This document shows, in pieces, positions 43,680 through 54,495 of a stretch of 64,000 nucleotides of DNA. Numbering within the stretch: the first letter of the stretch is position 1; every line of letters starts with the position of its first letter. This DNA comes from Odontocerum albicorne. Its lineage: Eukaryota; Arthropoda; Insecta; Trichoptera; Odontoceridae. Position numbers and translations under genes: made by a program. The stretch lies in assembly GCA_949825065.1 (NCBI GenBank), contig OX463848.1, positions 27,676,699 through 27,740,698 of the forward strand, in the 5' to 3' direction. Below the pieces are notes generated by a model. It was not told where the DNA came from. It saw nothing but the letters and a program-made list of their open reading frames with translations, and made no database searches.

Positions 43680-45341
43680 TGTTAGGATATGTTATTTTGG
43701 CAGAACAATTCCCATAAGAATTCCATGTGGTAATTATACCCACTTGATATTTATCGTCCAACCGTTTCTTTTCTGACTCACGAACGCAAATCAAAGCGTG
43801 AGTTGTCAACGGATTTCATTATGAAATAATGGTATGACATTCTTAGCCATCAAAGTTAATGGGCCCATAACCAATCCAGCTTTAATCTACCCAAAGGACG
43901 GTTGAGTTTTTATTTCGGAATCGTCTTTCTTTTATCGCTGGGAACGGTATGTGGCAAATAACTATGCAGTGCTTGAAACAAGGACTGCCTTGTGTGAAGA
44001 CCGTTAAACGTTATATCATGTAAAGAAACCGATTTTCTTCGGTTTCTAACGAGATCCATTCAAACGTAATCAGAGAATTCAGGCGCCTCTGACGTCAGAG
44101 TCTCACCATATAAATTACGGTAGAGCGTGCTTCCCGGCATTCCTGCCGCAGTGTTCTACCAGTCAAAAGCTATTGTTCTTAGCACTGGCTGTTGAAATTG
44201 TTTCCAAATATTTTAAAGTATTTCTTTAAACTAAAGTGTTCACTTCAACTCAATGAGAGTTACTGATTCAACTATCGATCTCCATCTAACGGACGATATT
44301 GACATTGACGTCTGACTTTACGATTCGCTGAGTCAAGTTGTTCTGACGAAGCTTGGGAGTGCGCGGTGAGTCCAGAAGTCTCCCGCCCCGGTCCAGGAGA
44401 GACTACCTTCACTCTCCACTCGAGTTATCCCGTCGGTTCACGCCTTGAGGACCTAATCGCCTACTTACACGACGGCTAGCTTCACTTCAAGGATCCTGTG
44501 ATTGCAGCATAATGCCTGAGAGGCCTATAGGAGTCTACCTGTGTCATACGCCTAGCGCTGAACGTTGAGAAGACAGTGTGTCCATTGATATTGAAGTAAG
44601 GTGACTTTGATTATTTGTTTTGCTTGTCCCGTCTTGGTGATATCTAAGTAAATTGATATTTTATTAGGCACCCTGTGGGTGGATCCAGTTGACACAGATC
44701 CGCCACAAACTATTGTGGACTATCCCCTCTAATATATTACTTCGTCTGCCTCTCCTTCTGAAAGGATAGCGGGGTAGCAGAATATTAGTCTGCTCAATTT
44801 AAGTGATCTGAAAGCTATCAGCTAGTCAAGATCAAATAAATAACTAATTCTCAGCAAATATGTGTTTCATTGTATGTTTTACCTTTCCAAGCACTGACTA
44901 CCGACAATTCCTATCCATCGACCCGGAGATCTTCTAGAATCTTGCTATATTTCTACCGATCTGAGCTGGCCAATAGAAGTAATAGTATAAAATAGAAAAC
45001 CCTCCAAGATGTTGCTTTATGTAAACATTTGAGTCAATTATAAACCATATATATATTATGTTGACGTTTAGGCACGGTGACCTAGGTCAAGGACTAATAA
45101 CCATAAAAGTAATGGTTAAAACGAAACAGAATCAGTTGTTGTAATCCGAAACTCCAGCTCGGGGCTGGACAAGGTCGAGCGACCAATTCCGTCAAGCGAC
45201 CGGGCGCCGCTTGAAAAGGAAGTGAATTGAGTTAGGAATAATTTTATTTTGAAAAATTGATATACATACATTGGTAACATCTAGGGTTGGAGATAATATA
45301 TAATAAATAAATACAGGGAAAAGATAAGCAGAACCCTAATA
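43680..45341 (+). repeat. 3' LTR (1662 bp)
   Basis: Direct repeat of 36272-37933 at a constant offset of 7408. Its CRE-type palindrome (44090-44097), TATA box (44109-44116) and AATAAA (44836-44841) match the 5' copy, so it could also drive transcription outward into 45342 and beyond. Confidence 0.95.
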
Positions 45342-45346
45342 TTGTG

Positions 45347-46167
45347 TAGGAGTTAGAAACGAGAAATTAATATTATCAGAAAACTAGAGCGAGGTTTTGT
45401 TAAGGTAGAAAAGAAAAATGTACTTTTTCCGGTTCTCCGTATGTCTCATCGGAACCTTTGACCCAATTTACTTGAATTTTGCGTTCTGGTGGTTTGAACA
45501 TATTGAAATTTTTATTTCAACATTCAGGCAGATGCATATAACGGAATGCAAACATACGAATATATAGGATAAAACGCATAAATTTTTTTTTTTTTTTAAA
45601 AAGCTATTACAATTCGTTTAACAGAACACTGCATTTTCCCAACCCGGGCATAATTCAAAATTGTTTGTGTTCACCTATTGATGAGGGGAAAATCTTAAAA
45701 ACCGGTAGGGTAATACCATTATCTTAAGTTCAAAAAACTGTGTTTTACTAAACAAATTACAATATCCTTAAATGTCAATTATTTCAACGCCATGAATAGA
45801 AATAATTTACGAAGAGCTAGTTATCTCTAATGAATATACATGCACGTATAATAACGTTTGTAATATATTACAGTGGATATTCATTTCTTACCTAAATTGT
45901 CTGTAATAAATTATATTGGCCACAAAATATCTCGAATATATTAAGTTAATATATTCTATATGTGCAATAGGATGGAAATCATTCCTTTTGTTATTTCCTT
46001 TGTGAAAAGTTCGCTGATCTCATTTATCTCACGCAGGTCAATAAATACCCTTATATGTTTCCGATAAAATCACATATCAACAAATAAGTATTCCTGGCAC
46101 GGATTAGAGAAAACAAAAAGAAAAAAAAAAACAGCCCAAATTGATTGAATAAAAATCATCAATATTC
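45347..46167. other. AT-rich non-coding DNA, right flank of the LTR element
   Basis: Begins just after the target duplication. No gene or repeat recognised. Confidence 0.5.
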
Positions 46168-46222
46168 TTTTTATTACACTGATATCATGGCAGCTTATGC
46201 CATGATATCAGTGTAATAAAAA
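46168..46222. repeat. Perfect hairpin: 25-bp stem, 5-base loop
   Basis: TTTTTATTACACTGATATCA then TGGCA (46168-46192), loop GCTTA, then the exact reverse complement (46198-46222). No mismatch in the stem. The flanks CAATATTC and TAATACAG give no clear target duplication. Confidence 0.95.
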
Positions 46223-46419
46223 TAATACAGAAGTGTTTTTTTTTAGGTTAAAGCAATATAATCAAATGTCCTTTGGAATATTCACATGTAAAAAAGACTG
46301 ATCCTGTATAACGCTATTTCTAAACATATGCTCCTTCAAAAGTACTCTAAAATTTATAGTTTAAAGCAAGTAAGCGTTAATAAAAAAATGCGAAGTTGAA
46401 ATCTATCCGCTTGAGAATC

Positions 46420-46492
46420 TATCGGGACCGGCTAGGAATCTAACGCAAGACTCTTGAATTCTAAGCAAGCGAGTACGTCACTAGGTCGACAA
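46420..46492 (-). mobile_element. SINE tRNA-like head
   Basis: The reverse strand reads GTCGACCTAGTGACGTACTC (A-box region), a plausible anticodon-arm region, and GTTAGATTCCTAGCC (B-box region). No SINE body is recognised, so a worn solo tRNA-like element is also possible. Confidence 0.45.
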
Positions 46493-49400
46493 ACGTACTA
46501 TGTACGCTTCAAAATATTTTATCTTATTTATTTACGTTAGATACAGGTTTAGTCCAATTACATCAATCAAAATTATATATACTCCAGTACCCCTTTAATA
46601 TACTCGTAATTCAAAATAGCGATAATACTCGTATATTATACTCGTATATTAAATTGACAATATTTACGCATGTATTAAATAGTATAAAGAAGTTTTTTCG
46701 ACAAGAGAAACTGCATTATTTTTTTACAAATATCATCCTTGATTTTTTTACTAACCACGCAATGGAAGGAAAATCCATAACACTTTCATAAACCTTGTAT
46801 TGAATGGTGAATTTATTAATTTTTATCAGAAAATCTTATTTTGGTCAAATTGCATTTTCTTTGTCTTAATAAAGTTTTATTTTTCTCGTGTCAGTAGGTT
46901 GCATTTTAAGGGTTATTTTACATGTAGCTTTATGATGACTTTATTTGAAATTTAAAATCAATGCTTTTCGCTTATATCAAATATTATGTATATATCGCGA
47001 AACATAATTGTAAGGGCTTTGGCGTTATGATGTTTCGTAAGTAATCTTAGAGAGCTCTGTGTTTTCTTTCAAAACATCCGAATTTTCATAACTTGTGTAT
47101 CAAATTATGCAGAAATTTCTCGTCATATAAGCATCTGTGTCAACGTAAAAAGTCCATTACATACTATTGTATGAAAGGATCTCCGAAGAACTTTGCTTCC
47201 AACGATCTATTGTTATTCTGCATATAAAATGATTCAATTAATATTCTAATAGTTCCAACAATTCCTCATTGTATGAATGCATTCACTTAATAACACTAAT
47301 GATATTAATTTGAATTATTTAATATAGCCCTTACTGTTATGCATGTTTTATTGTTATTTTACAAAAACCTCTAATTAAAAAAGAGGGTGCCACAATGTCA
47401 CCTTAATCAAATAAAAAATATAATTTTTTACGAATATGTAGTCATTTCTCTTTTACTGATGTTCGTTTCAAAATATTAGTCGCTTGTTTACAAGCAGTTT
47501 TAAAGCTGCCAACCCTCGAGATAAAGTTAGATTTATATGATTATCTAGGGTGGGTGCTAGAGAAAGGGGAAAAATATTACTTTTGGCAATATATTTTTTA
47601 CTCTTATCAACTACAAAACTCTTAAACTTGAAAACGAATTAGAAAAAGCATTTACGCTTATTCAAATGGAACTTTTATAATACATTTTCTTTCAGTTTTT
47701 TTAAGTCCAATCAATGAAGACATAATTTAAGACTTCTATCGAATGATTGTATTTTACAAAGAAGTTTTGTGTTAATTGGCTGATTTTCTTTATTATTCTA
47801 GTTTCGTATTGGACTGTTTAAAAAAAATAGAATTCTAATTAGTTCAAACTTTTATGTAATTCATTCCCAGTGTAACACGTTAGCCTGCATTGGTAATGCC
47901 ATATTTTGTAAGTTAAATGTATTTGCATTATTTTTGTCTCACATGGCATCCTCATTACTATTCGAGAGGCTCGTTAACTAATTTATATTAAACTTCCTCT
48001 GCCCGTCAAGTAGTGTGCATATTTTACTGTTTGGTCGCTTGTCTGCACTTGACCACATTACACTACAGAGAGATTGTTTGTCCCTATATGTATAATATCG
48101 ACTTAAAAAAATATATTAAATATTTTCATTTTTATGCCCATTACATTTTAAAATATGTTTCTGCTTGAATGGAAATTTTAAGTAAAGTTTTATTACCTAC
48201 ATGAAATGAAATTTTAAGCTATTTATTATTCTTATGTATCCTCTCCATAAATATTGTAACCCTTCTTTTTATAGATAGATAGACCATTTCACTTTTCAAA
48301 GCTTCAAAGTAATAATTTAATATTACTTATCTTTTGTCTTTTTCAAGCCAAGTATTTTTCATAAACATTTATTTTAAAATGTGCCGGTTCTGAGTTTAAC
48401 CTCCTGTGTATTTTGGGCGTCAGCCAGGCCCAATAAAAATGGTTTAGGTAATATCGCTTGATTACCACAGAAATACAGCCTCTACCGTCTCATAACTTCA
48501 GAGTATTCGCCATACTGGGGGAGTAGTACAGTAGAGATTGTTTATCTTCTGCTTGATCTCTATTGATTTTCTTGTAAAACAAAACTAAGATCAACACGGT
48601 TTCCCTCAGTCAGACTTATTTCGCTCTATTTTTTTTTGTATAAGTGTATCGTACAGTATTAATCAATATCAATGAATAATAATATCATATACTCGTATCT
48701 TTCAACATTAAGTTGGTCTTTATAAAGGGGTATATAATTTTATTTGGTAGCCCTCTATGAAGTTAAATGTAATTAGACATTGAATTTTTATTTTATAAAC
48801 TCATTTAAAAAACATATATTCATGTATGTTTCTGACGAACGTTTTTGCTACATAAAAACTTAATTGAGCGATTCTATTATTTCGTTGATTTTATTTCTAT
48901 TTTTGAGTATAACACAAAATTTTTACTCAGAGATTCGAGCATTTTTTCTTCTATAAAACAGAATATTGAATAAAGTCATTCTATTGTGAACAACAGTTTT
49001 ATCAAATCATGCAGACGACATTTTAATGATTAAGCGTCATCACCGACCCTTTACATAAAATGTATCCATTATTTCTTCTTTTATTTTCAAAATAATATAT
49101 CTTTTCATTCATATTGTAAAATGATTTTTATTTTGATTAAAATTTTAATACGCAACATTTTAATTTAACAGCATTTTAATACGCAATCGATTGAAAGTGA
49201 TCAATCGCCTCAGAGGTCAAGGATTTTATGTTTCCTTTATTTTTTCAATTTTAAATTGACTTACTAACTCTCCAACTTTCCTTACGCATTCATTGGTTAA
49301 AGAACGAAAATCTTCTTTCAGCAATAGTTTTTCAGAGCTAAAAAATGAAAATTTATATTTTATGTCAATTTTTTTTTTCTATGTATTGTTTTTTATACAC

Positions 49401-49691
49401 ACGTCCATCAAAATGCTTAAATATATTAATTAAAAATATTTTAAAGTCAAAATAAGATTAAAAAATAGGAAACTTGGTCACCAAATACACTTTTACGATT
49501 GGCTTGTATTAATAAAACATTGATTTTACTTTCCCTTTTTCGATTTCCGCCTCAGCTGTTTCCGATCAAATATTAAAACGTCTCTTCTCTGCGCATTCTT
49601 CAATGGTCCTTTATGGCCCTTCTCTATTTATGGAATTGCAACTCTCACGTGTTTCCTTTTTCATATTCTTTTTGTAACTCAAAACTAACGA
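46493..49691. other. Long AT-rich stretch without recognised genes
   Basis: Contains TACTCGTA 8-mers at 46601, 46626, 46639 and 48690. The two at 46626-46633 and 46639-46646 are 13 bp apart in the near-repeat AATACTCGTATATT / ATACTCGTATATT. I see no ORF with a recognisable motif and no SINE I would defend. Confidence 0.45.
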
Positions 49692-49751
49692 AAAAAATCC
49701 GTCTGAGAATTGACTCAAATTAAAAAATCCGTCTGAGAATTGACTCAAATT
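49692..49751 (+). repeat. Exact tandem duplication, 2 x 30 bp
   Basis: AAAAAATCCGTCTGAGAATT followed by GACTCAAATT, at 49692-49721 and 49722-49751, identical copies. Confidence 0.95.
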
Positions 49752-50683
49752 AATGTAAATTATTTTTGACAAACTGCAATCTTGAATCTAAGTGGATACT
49801 CAATTTAGGATATCCTTATTTTTTATTATAAACTTTTTATAAAGTAACTTCTTAGCTTTTTCAAACTTTAATCAATTCTAAGGTTTAAAAAAATGTTCTT
49901 GCTTGCGAGTGTAATATTTACACTAAATCAACATTATGTCGTATTAGATTAGAAAGATTGTGCCCAAAACATTCAAAATCAATAAAAGAGTAGCATACGC
50001 GTCATTTGTTATCATTGGGAACAGAAATATACCACAAAGTTGTTCAAATAGAGCATATGAACTCTGTGTCCATTATAATGGATGCCATGTCTGAAGAGGT
50101 TAATATCTTGAGACAATTTCGCCAATAATTTCACGCATTCTTAATTAATAAAGTAAACAAAAAATATCGGATCACACATTTCAAAATTTTGAAAACAGAA
50201 AGAAATAAACTTTTTACAAGCATAGCGTTTTTAAGTTCTAATTTTAGCCCAGCATTTTATTTGTCACAAAATTTGTCAGTCAAGAGATTATTTCTTAACA
50301 AAAAAGAGTATTTTTTCCTTCATTTTATATAAAAAGTCTTCAAACGACTGAAACTGATTATTTTTATTACTCGTTTACTCAATAAAATATATCAAATAAA
50401 TAAATGAATCCTTGCTTTAAAGGAGTGACAGTAGTATTCCAGTAAAATCTTAACTTAAGACCTTTCTGATCCTTTCTAAGAGGATTAAAATTCTCCCCGT
50501 CCCGATATCTGTTATATCATTGAACGTGGCGTGGCGTGGCGTGGGTGTGATTGAACACCTCTGCCTAGGGATTAGTTTTGAATCTCAGAAAAACAAATTT
50601 TAAACAGTTAATCAATATTCAAACCATTTTTTTTAGTTTTCAGGACTTTAACATCAAATTAATATTGTTATTTTTTTTCATTA
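49752..50683. other. AT-rich non-coding DNA
   Basis: A short GGCGT run (GTGGCGTGGCGTGGCGTGG) lies near 50526-50545. Nothing else recognised. Confidence 0.45.
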
Positions 50684-51943
50684 GGTTGAGTAGTAAAACA
50701 CGTTTTAGTATATTATTTTTCAATAAAAAAACAGCAATGACATATACACCATTATTTGACTTGTTGCCATTCATCAAGTAGATATTTGATGCCTTTTAAG
50801 TAGAATTCCACTGGTTTTATCATGAAACAGTTTTCGACAACCTCTCGAACCTGGTTTTCATTAGAATTTTTTCCCCCATCCAAGTATTTTACAGCGATCG
50901 AAATAGATGATAATCGGAAATTGCATAGTCAGGTGAGTATGGTGAGTGTGGTAGAACAGACCAGCTAAACTCCAAAAAAATCTGGTGTTTCTCTTGCTGA
51001 ATGGAGTTTTGCATTGTCTTGGATAAGAACAACATTTTTCCGATTAACAAGCGCAGGATGCTTTTTGAATAAACTTTGATGGGTACGCGGTAACTACTGG
51101 ATAAATCTACATTTACTGTCCCATTAAGGTTTAAAAGCTCGAAATTAATAATACCGTCACATACACACAAACGTTATTTTTCTTCTATGAAGCTCAGATT
51201 TTGGGCTCCGTGGAGATTTATCCTTGTCAACCCACTGCTGTTTGCGTAGAACTTTGTTGTATGTGATCCATTTTTCATCACCAGTAATGGTTTTATCAAG
51301 AGACGGGTCGTTTCTTTGTCATGAAAGAAGACTTGTCGATAAACGATCTGTCTTGTTTTTTCACTAAGAGCGTGCGAAACCCCAACTCCCAGCTTGCTGA
51401 CTTTTCCTATATTTTCTAAGTAGCGGCATCTGGTGGATTGTGACGTGTTTAACTTGTCTGGTAATTCTCGAATATTTTGGCGTGCATCCATCAATGATGG
51501 TTATGCTTCATTATCAAAGTCCGTTGAGCGCCCGGTGTGGGTTCATCCTTCAATGACGTATCTCAAGAATGAAATTTCACAAACCAGTTTCACAAATACC
51601 GGTCAGATATAATTTCTTCGTCATACACACTGCATATTTTTTTCAGGTGTATCCGTAGCATTTTTCTGTTTCTGAAACTCCCATAACAATACGTAACGAA
51701 TATACAATTTCGATTCCTTCATTTTGCTGACTGATAATACATTAGTTTAATAAGATGTGTAAACACTCCCGTTCATGATAAGTCTGAGGATATTTTTAGC
51801 TGCAAACAGGTAAAATTTTGTCAAATATGACGAGTCTTTGAGATCACTTATGATTTCAACCATATTCAAAATTTGTTTTGAAGTTGATTTTAAAACTGCA
51901 TGTATACTGATTAATAGGACGTAAAACTTTCTACTACTAAGCC
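50684..51943 (-). mobile_element. Mariner element D, old full-length copy
   Basis: About 1.26 kb, the normal mariner length. Degenerate terminal repeats: GGTTGAGTAGTAAAACACGT at 50684, and on the reverse strand from 51943 GGCTTAGTAGTAGAAAGTTT. The left flank is TA; the right flank has lost it. The transposase gene inside is broken in several places. Confidence 0.75.
50752..51722 (-). pseudogene. Mariner transposase pseudogene of element D
   Basis: The start ATG is at 51722 (MKESKLYIRY). The conserved blocks occur in order but in more than one frame: YDEEIISDRY, TGRSTDFDNEA, CRYLENIGKVSKLG and HALSEK. The first catalytic Asp is in ITGDEKWITYNK (shifted frame), the second in QDNAKLHSARET (another frame) and the third in YSPDYAISDYHLFRSL. 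The gene closes with GIKYLLDEWQQVK and a stop at 50752-50754. It has at least three frameshifts and several stops. Total length (about 320 codons) is close to the family norm, so decay is by point changes and small indels, unlike elements B and E. Confidence 0.85.
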
Positions 51944-51987
51944 ACAATACAACGGCAAACCAAACCTTCGCACCGAAACAATATATA

Positions 51988-52906
51988 CGAGGGTCATCCA
52001 GAAAGTAAGGTTACAACATTTATGTAGGATCGAAAAATGCTTGTATTTAATTGAAATTCACAGGATACTTTACAAATATATTAAACTATTTTTAAACGTA
52101 ATTTATGTTGAGATCGAGACATTTACGTAGTCGGGGCACCAGCTTTTGCATGCCAGTGTCATAGACCTCCGCCGCCAGATCTTTCAGCTACTTCTTCACA
52201 GCTTCCTCGACCTGTTGGAAAATTATTGGGGTGTAGTGACACACCCACGTCTCATCCCCCGTCATAATAGAGTCCAGAAAAGCTTCTCCCTCCTGCGCAA
52301 AACGTTCCAAAAATTCACGCGCGGCGGTCATGCGATTTTGACGGTGCTCCGGTGTGAACATTCTGGGCACCCATCTCGCACACAACTTCTTGTAACCAAG
52401 TTTTTCCGACACAATATTACCAAGGAGACTTTGAGAAATGTTAGGAAATTCTTCGTGAAGGTCGTCAAGCGTCACACAGCGGTCATTTTGCACTTTTTCT
52501 TCATTTTTTTGGACAAATTCGTTAGAACTCACTGCCTTGCCTCGTTGTGAGTATCAGTACGGCCTTTTCTGAACAACCTAACCCACTTCGTGACATGTTG
52601 TCGACTCATCACATCACTACCATAAACTTCCACGAGCTTCCGATGGATATTCGCGACGGTATTGTTCTGCAAAGTCAAAAAACGGTTGACCGCGCGGGTC
52701 TCGCACGGACGAGAGGTGGCGGGAGCCCGCGATGACCGATCCATCAAAAAAAATTACTGTGACTGAATAAAATGGCCGACAAATACGCGGAACCAAACCA
52801 ACTGACCCTTAGGATCCCCCCTACATGCCAGGTGTGCCAACTTTGAAACAAAAAATTTCCCCCGGCCTCAGGAGCCCTTGTAACCTTGGTTTCTGGATGA
52901 CCCTCG
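51988..52906 (-). mobile_element. Mariner element E, 919-bp deletion derivative with intact ends
   Basis: Terminal repeats CGAGGGTCATCCAGAAAGTA then AGGTTACAA at 51988, and the inverted partner ending ...TGACCCTCG at 52906. TA flanks both ends (51986-51987, 52907-52908). The ends share CCAGAAAGTAAG with element B, so the two families are related. The interior has lost the catalytic core. Its outermost four bases (CGAG/CTCG) equal the core of the recurring TACTCGTA/TACGAGTA 8-mer. Confidence 0.93.
52083..52744 (-). pseudogene. Mariner transposase of element E, core-deleted and frameshifted
   Basis: Starts at the ATG at 52744. The N-terminal module is readable (RAVNRFLTLQNNTVANIHRK, then MSRQHVTKWVRLFRKG). 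A frameshift at about 52530 breaks the GRPS linker. The second module follows (VTLDDLHEEFPNISQSLLGN, then SEKLGYKKLCARWVPRM). The first catalytic Asp is present (IMTGDETWVCHYTP). The sequence then jumps to FQQVEEAVKK, a stop, and LKDLAAEVYDTGMQKLVPRL, the C terminus. Roughly 110-120 codons holding the second and third Asp are deleted. It could bind DNA at most. Confidence 0.88.
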
Positions 52907-52908
52907 TA

Positions 52909-53282
52909 TTTTTTTACCAAAGTTTTCGGCTTTACCTTAAAGAATTTCTATATAAGAGTATTAAATAATGAATAACTTTGTTATTTTACTATTTCCAAGA
53001 ATTGATGCATTAAGAAAAAAATGTTTTATATATTTTTTTTCGAGTATAATTTTAGTGTCTAAGACATTTGTTACGTTTCGATTTGATGCTGCACAAAGCT
53101 TCTGTCACTTTTTAAAATAGTTTCTTGTCTACAATACATGGTAAAATTATTCTTCTCTCAAACGGATATTTCACAACTAAGCCCTTTTTTACACGACTCG
53201 ATTTTATTCTAAATTATTTTTATTCGACCATTTTTCTTTCAAGAAAATATAATTAAACATTTTTTAATTATTATTTGCTTTA
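52909..53282. other. AT-rich non-coding DNA
   Basis: Nothing recognised. Confidence 0.45.
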
Positions 53283-53516
53283 TTACAACTTTATTTTTTT
53301 TCCTCTTGGTCTAGGTCGTATGACCTGTTTGTAACGGTGGGCTGTCCTGGGATTATGACGTCCAGCTGTCCTACCTTTTCGGCGGTCTTCCTGGTAATCT
53401 CCTGCTGCTAGGGTTTTTAGTCTTAGCGATTTTTGCCAGTCTTGTATCCTCCAACTTAAATTATTCGATAAAAAAACATAATCTAGCGTATGTTTTTTAT
53501 AAATATAATTTAACAT
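53283..53516 (-). other. Unassigned basic open frame, possible exon or transposon relic
   Basis: The reverse-strand frame reads SWRIQDWQKSLRLKTLAAGD, then YQEDRRKGRTAGRHNPRTAH and RYKQVIRPRPRGKKIKL to a stop at 53283. This segment is GC-richer than its flanks. ATAATTTAAG just before the TTGGAGGATAC segment could be a splice acceptor. A different frame gives LPGRPPKR, reminiscent of a transposase AT-hook linker. I cannot choose between them. Confidence 0.2.
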
Positions 53517-54495
53517 TTGGTTCAGAAAAAAATTAAACTGATATGTTTTTATTTATATTTATAATCCCTGAACATTTTGTAATTCAAATCGAAGAGAATT
53601 AAATATTTCTTTTTATAAATCAAATGTATTTTCAATACTCTTTTAATGAAAATATTTATATTTACCATAAACAAAAATAATTTTATAGAAAATATTGTCT
53701 TTTTATATCAACTATTTTATATTCGAGACAACAAGAATGGTGATATGTGATGAATCAGATTAAATGATCACTCAAGAATAAATGCAAGACAATGTTACAT
53801 ACGACTTGTTTCGAATCAAGTGTGTTAAGTGAGCTGTTCAACAAAGCTGATAATAATTCGCTTTGATTGACAATTCCCAAAGCCATGGAAGTTTCATTTT
53901 AGGCAGCTGGGCCCAGTCGCTGTTTAAAATCTGTTTATTACTTTTAACGATAATTCTGAATAGAAAAAGACGGATCACAGTTAAAATTTACTTAAATCAA
54001 ACTGGTTTCTTATTTAATAAATTTTGTCTAATAAATAATTTAAAAAATAGAAGTTGACATATAGATATATTTTTTTAAACAGAGCAATGCATCAAACTAC
54101 TTAAATTTCAAGGAGACATTAGAGGAGAGAGAAACCTTATTTTAACTAATTGGCATGGGTTAAGGAGAATTCGAAAGGTTCTATAATGGTTTCATTTTGT
54201 GATTTATGAGTTGTAAGAATATATTTGAGTTAAATCATCATTCGTTACTTGCATTTCGTTGGTGTTCATTTTGAAATTATTTGAACTTTCCAGTTGGTGA
54301 TTATTATTTCCGGTCGAATCTATTAAGCATTTTAAAATTTGTTTAAAAAAAAAATCTTTCTTCTCTTAGTTGACCAAGTTTACCAAAAGTAGCTCCGTTT
54401 GTACAAGAAATTACTTAATTAATTTTCTTAATAATTGATTATCGAATTGAATATAAAATAAGACTTCATTTTTACATAAAAGATAAAATATTTTT
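53517..54495. other. AT-rich non-coding DNA
   Basis: Nothing recognised. Confidence 0.45.

Larger units (their letters stand above)
36272..45341 (+). mobile_element. Gag-only LTR retrotransposon, complete, about 9.07 kb
   Basis: Two direct terminal repeats of 1662 bp (36272-37933 and 43680-45341) enclose about 5.75 kb. Flanking TTGT, or ATTGT if the last LTR base is counted as target, occurs at both outer edges and is the insertion duplication. The LTRs start TGTTAGGATATG and end CCCTAATA, a short imperfect inverted repeat rather than the usual TG...CA. The interior encodes one intact protein, a Gag with two zinc knuckles. No protease, reverse transcriptase, RNase H or integrase is visible in any frame. 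The element is markedly GC-richer than its surroundings. It must rely on pol from another element. Confidence 0.93.

Noticed and set aside
48400..48600. Possible SINE type 2 copy on the reverse strand (GGCCCAATAAAAATGG, GGTAATATCGCTTGATTACC)
   Set aside because: Only scattered short words agree; block order and spacing do not match the two good copies.
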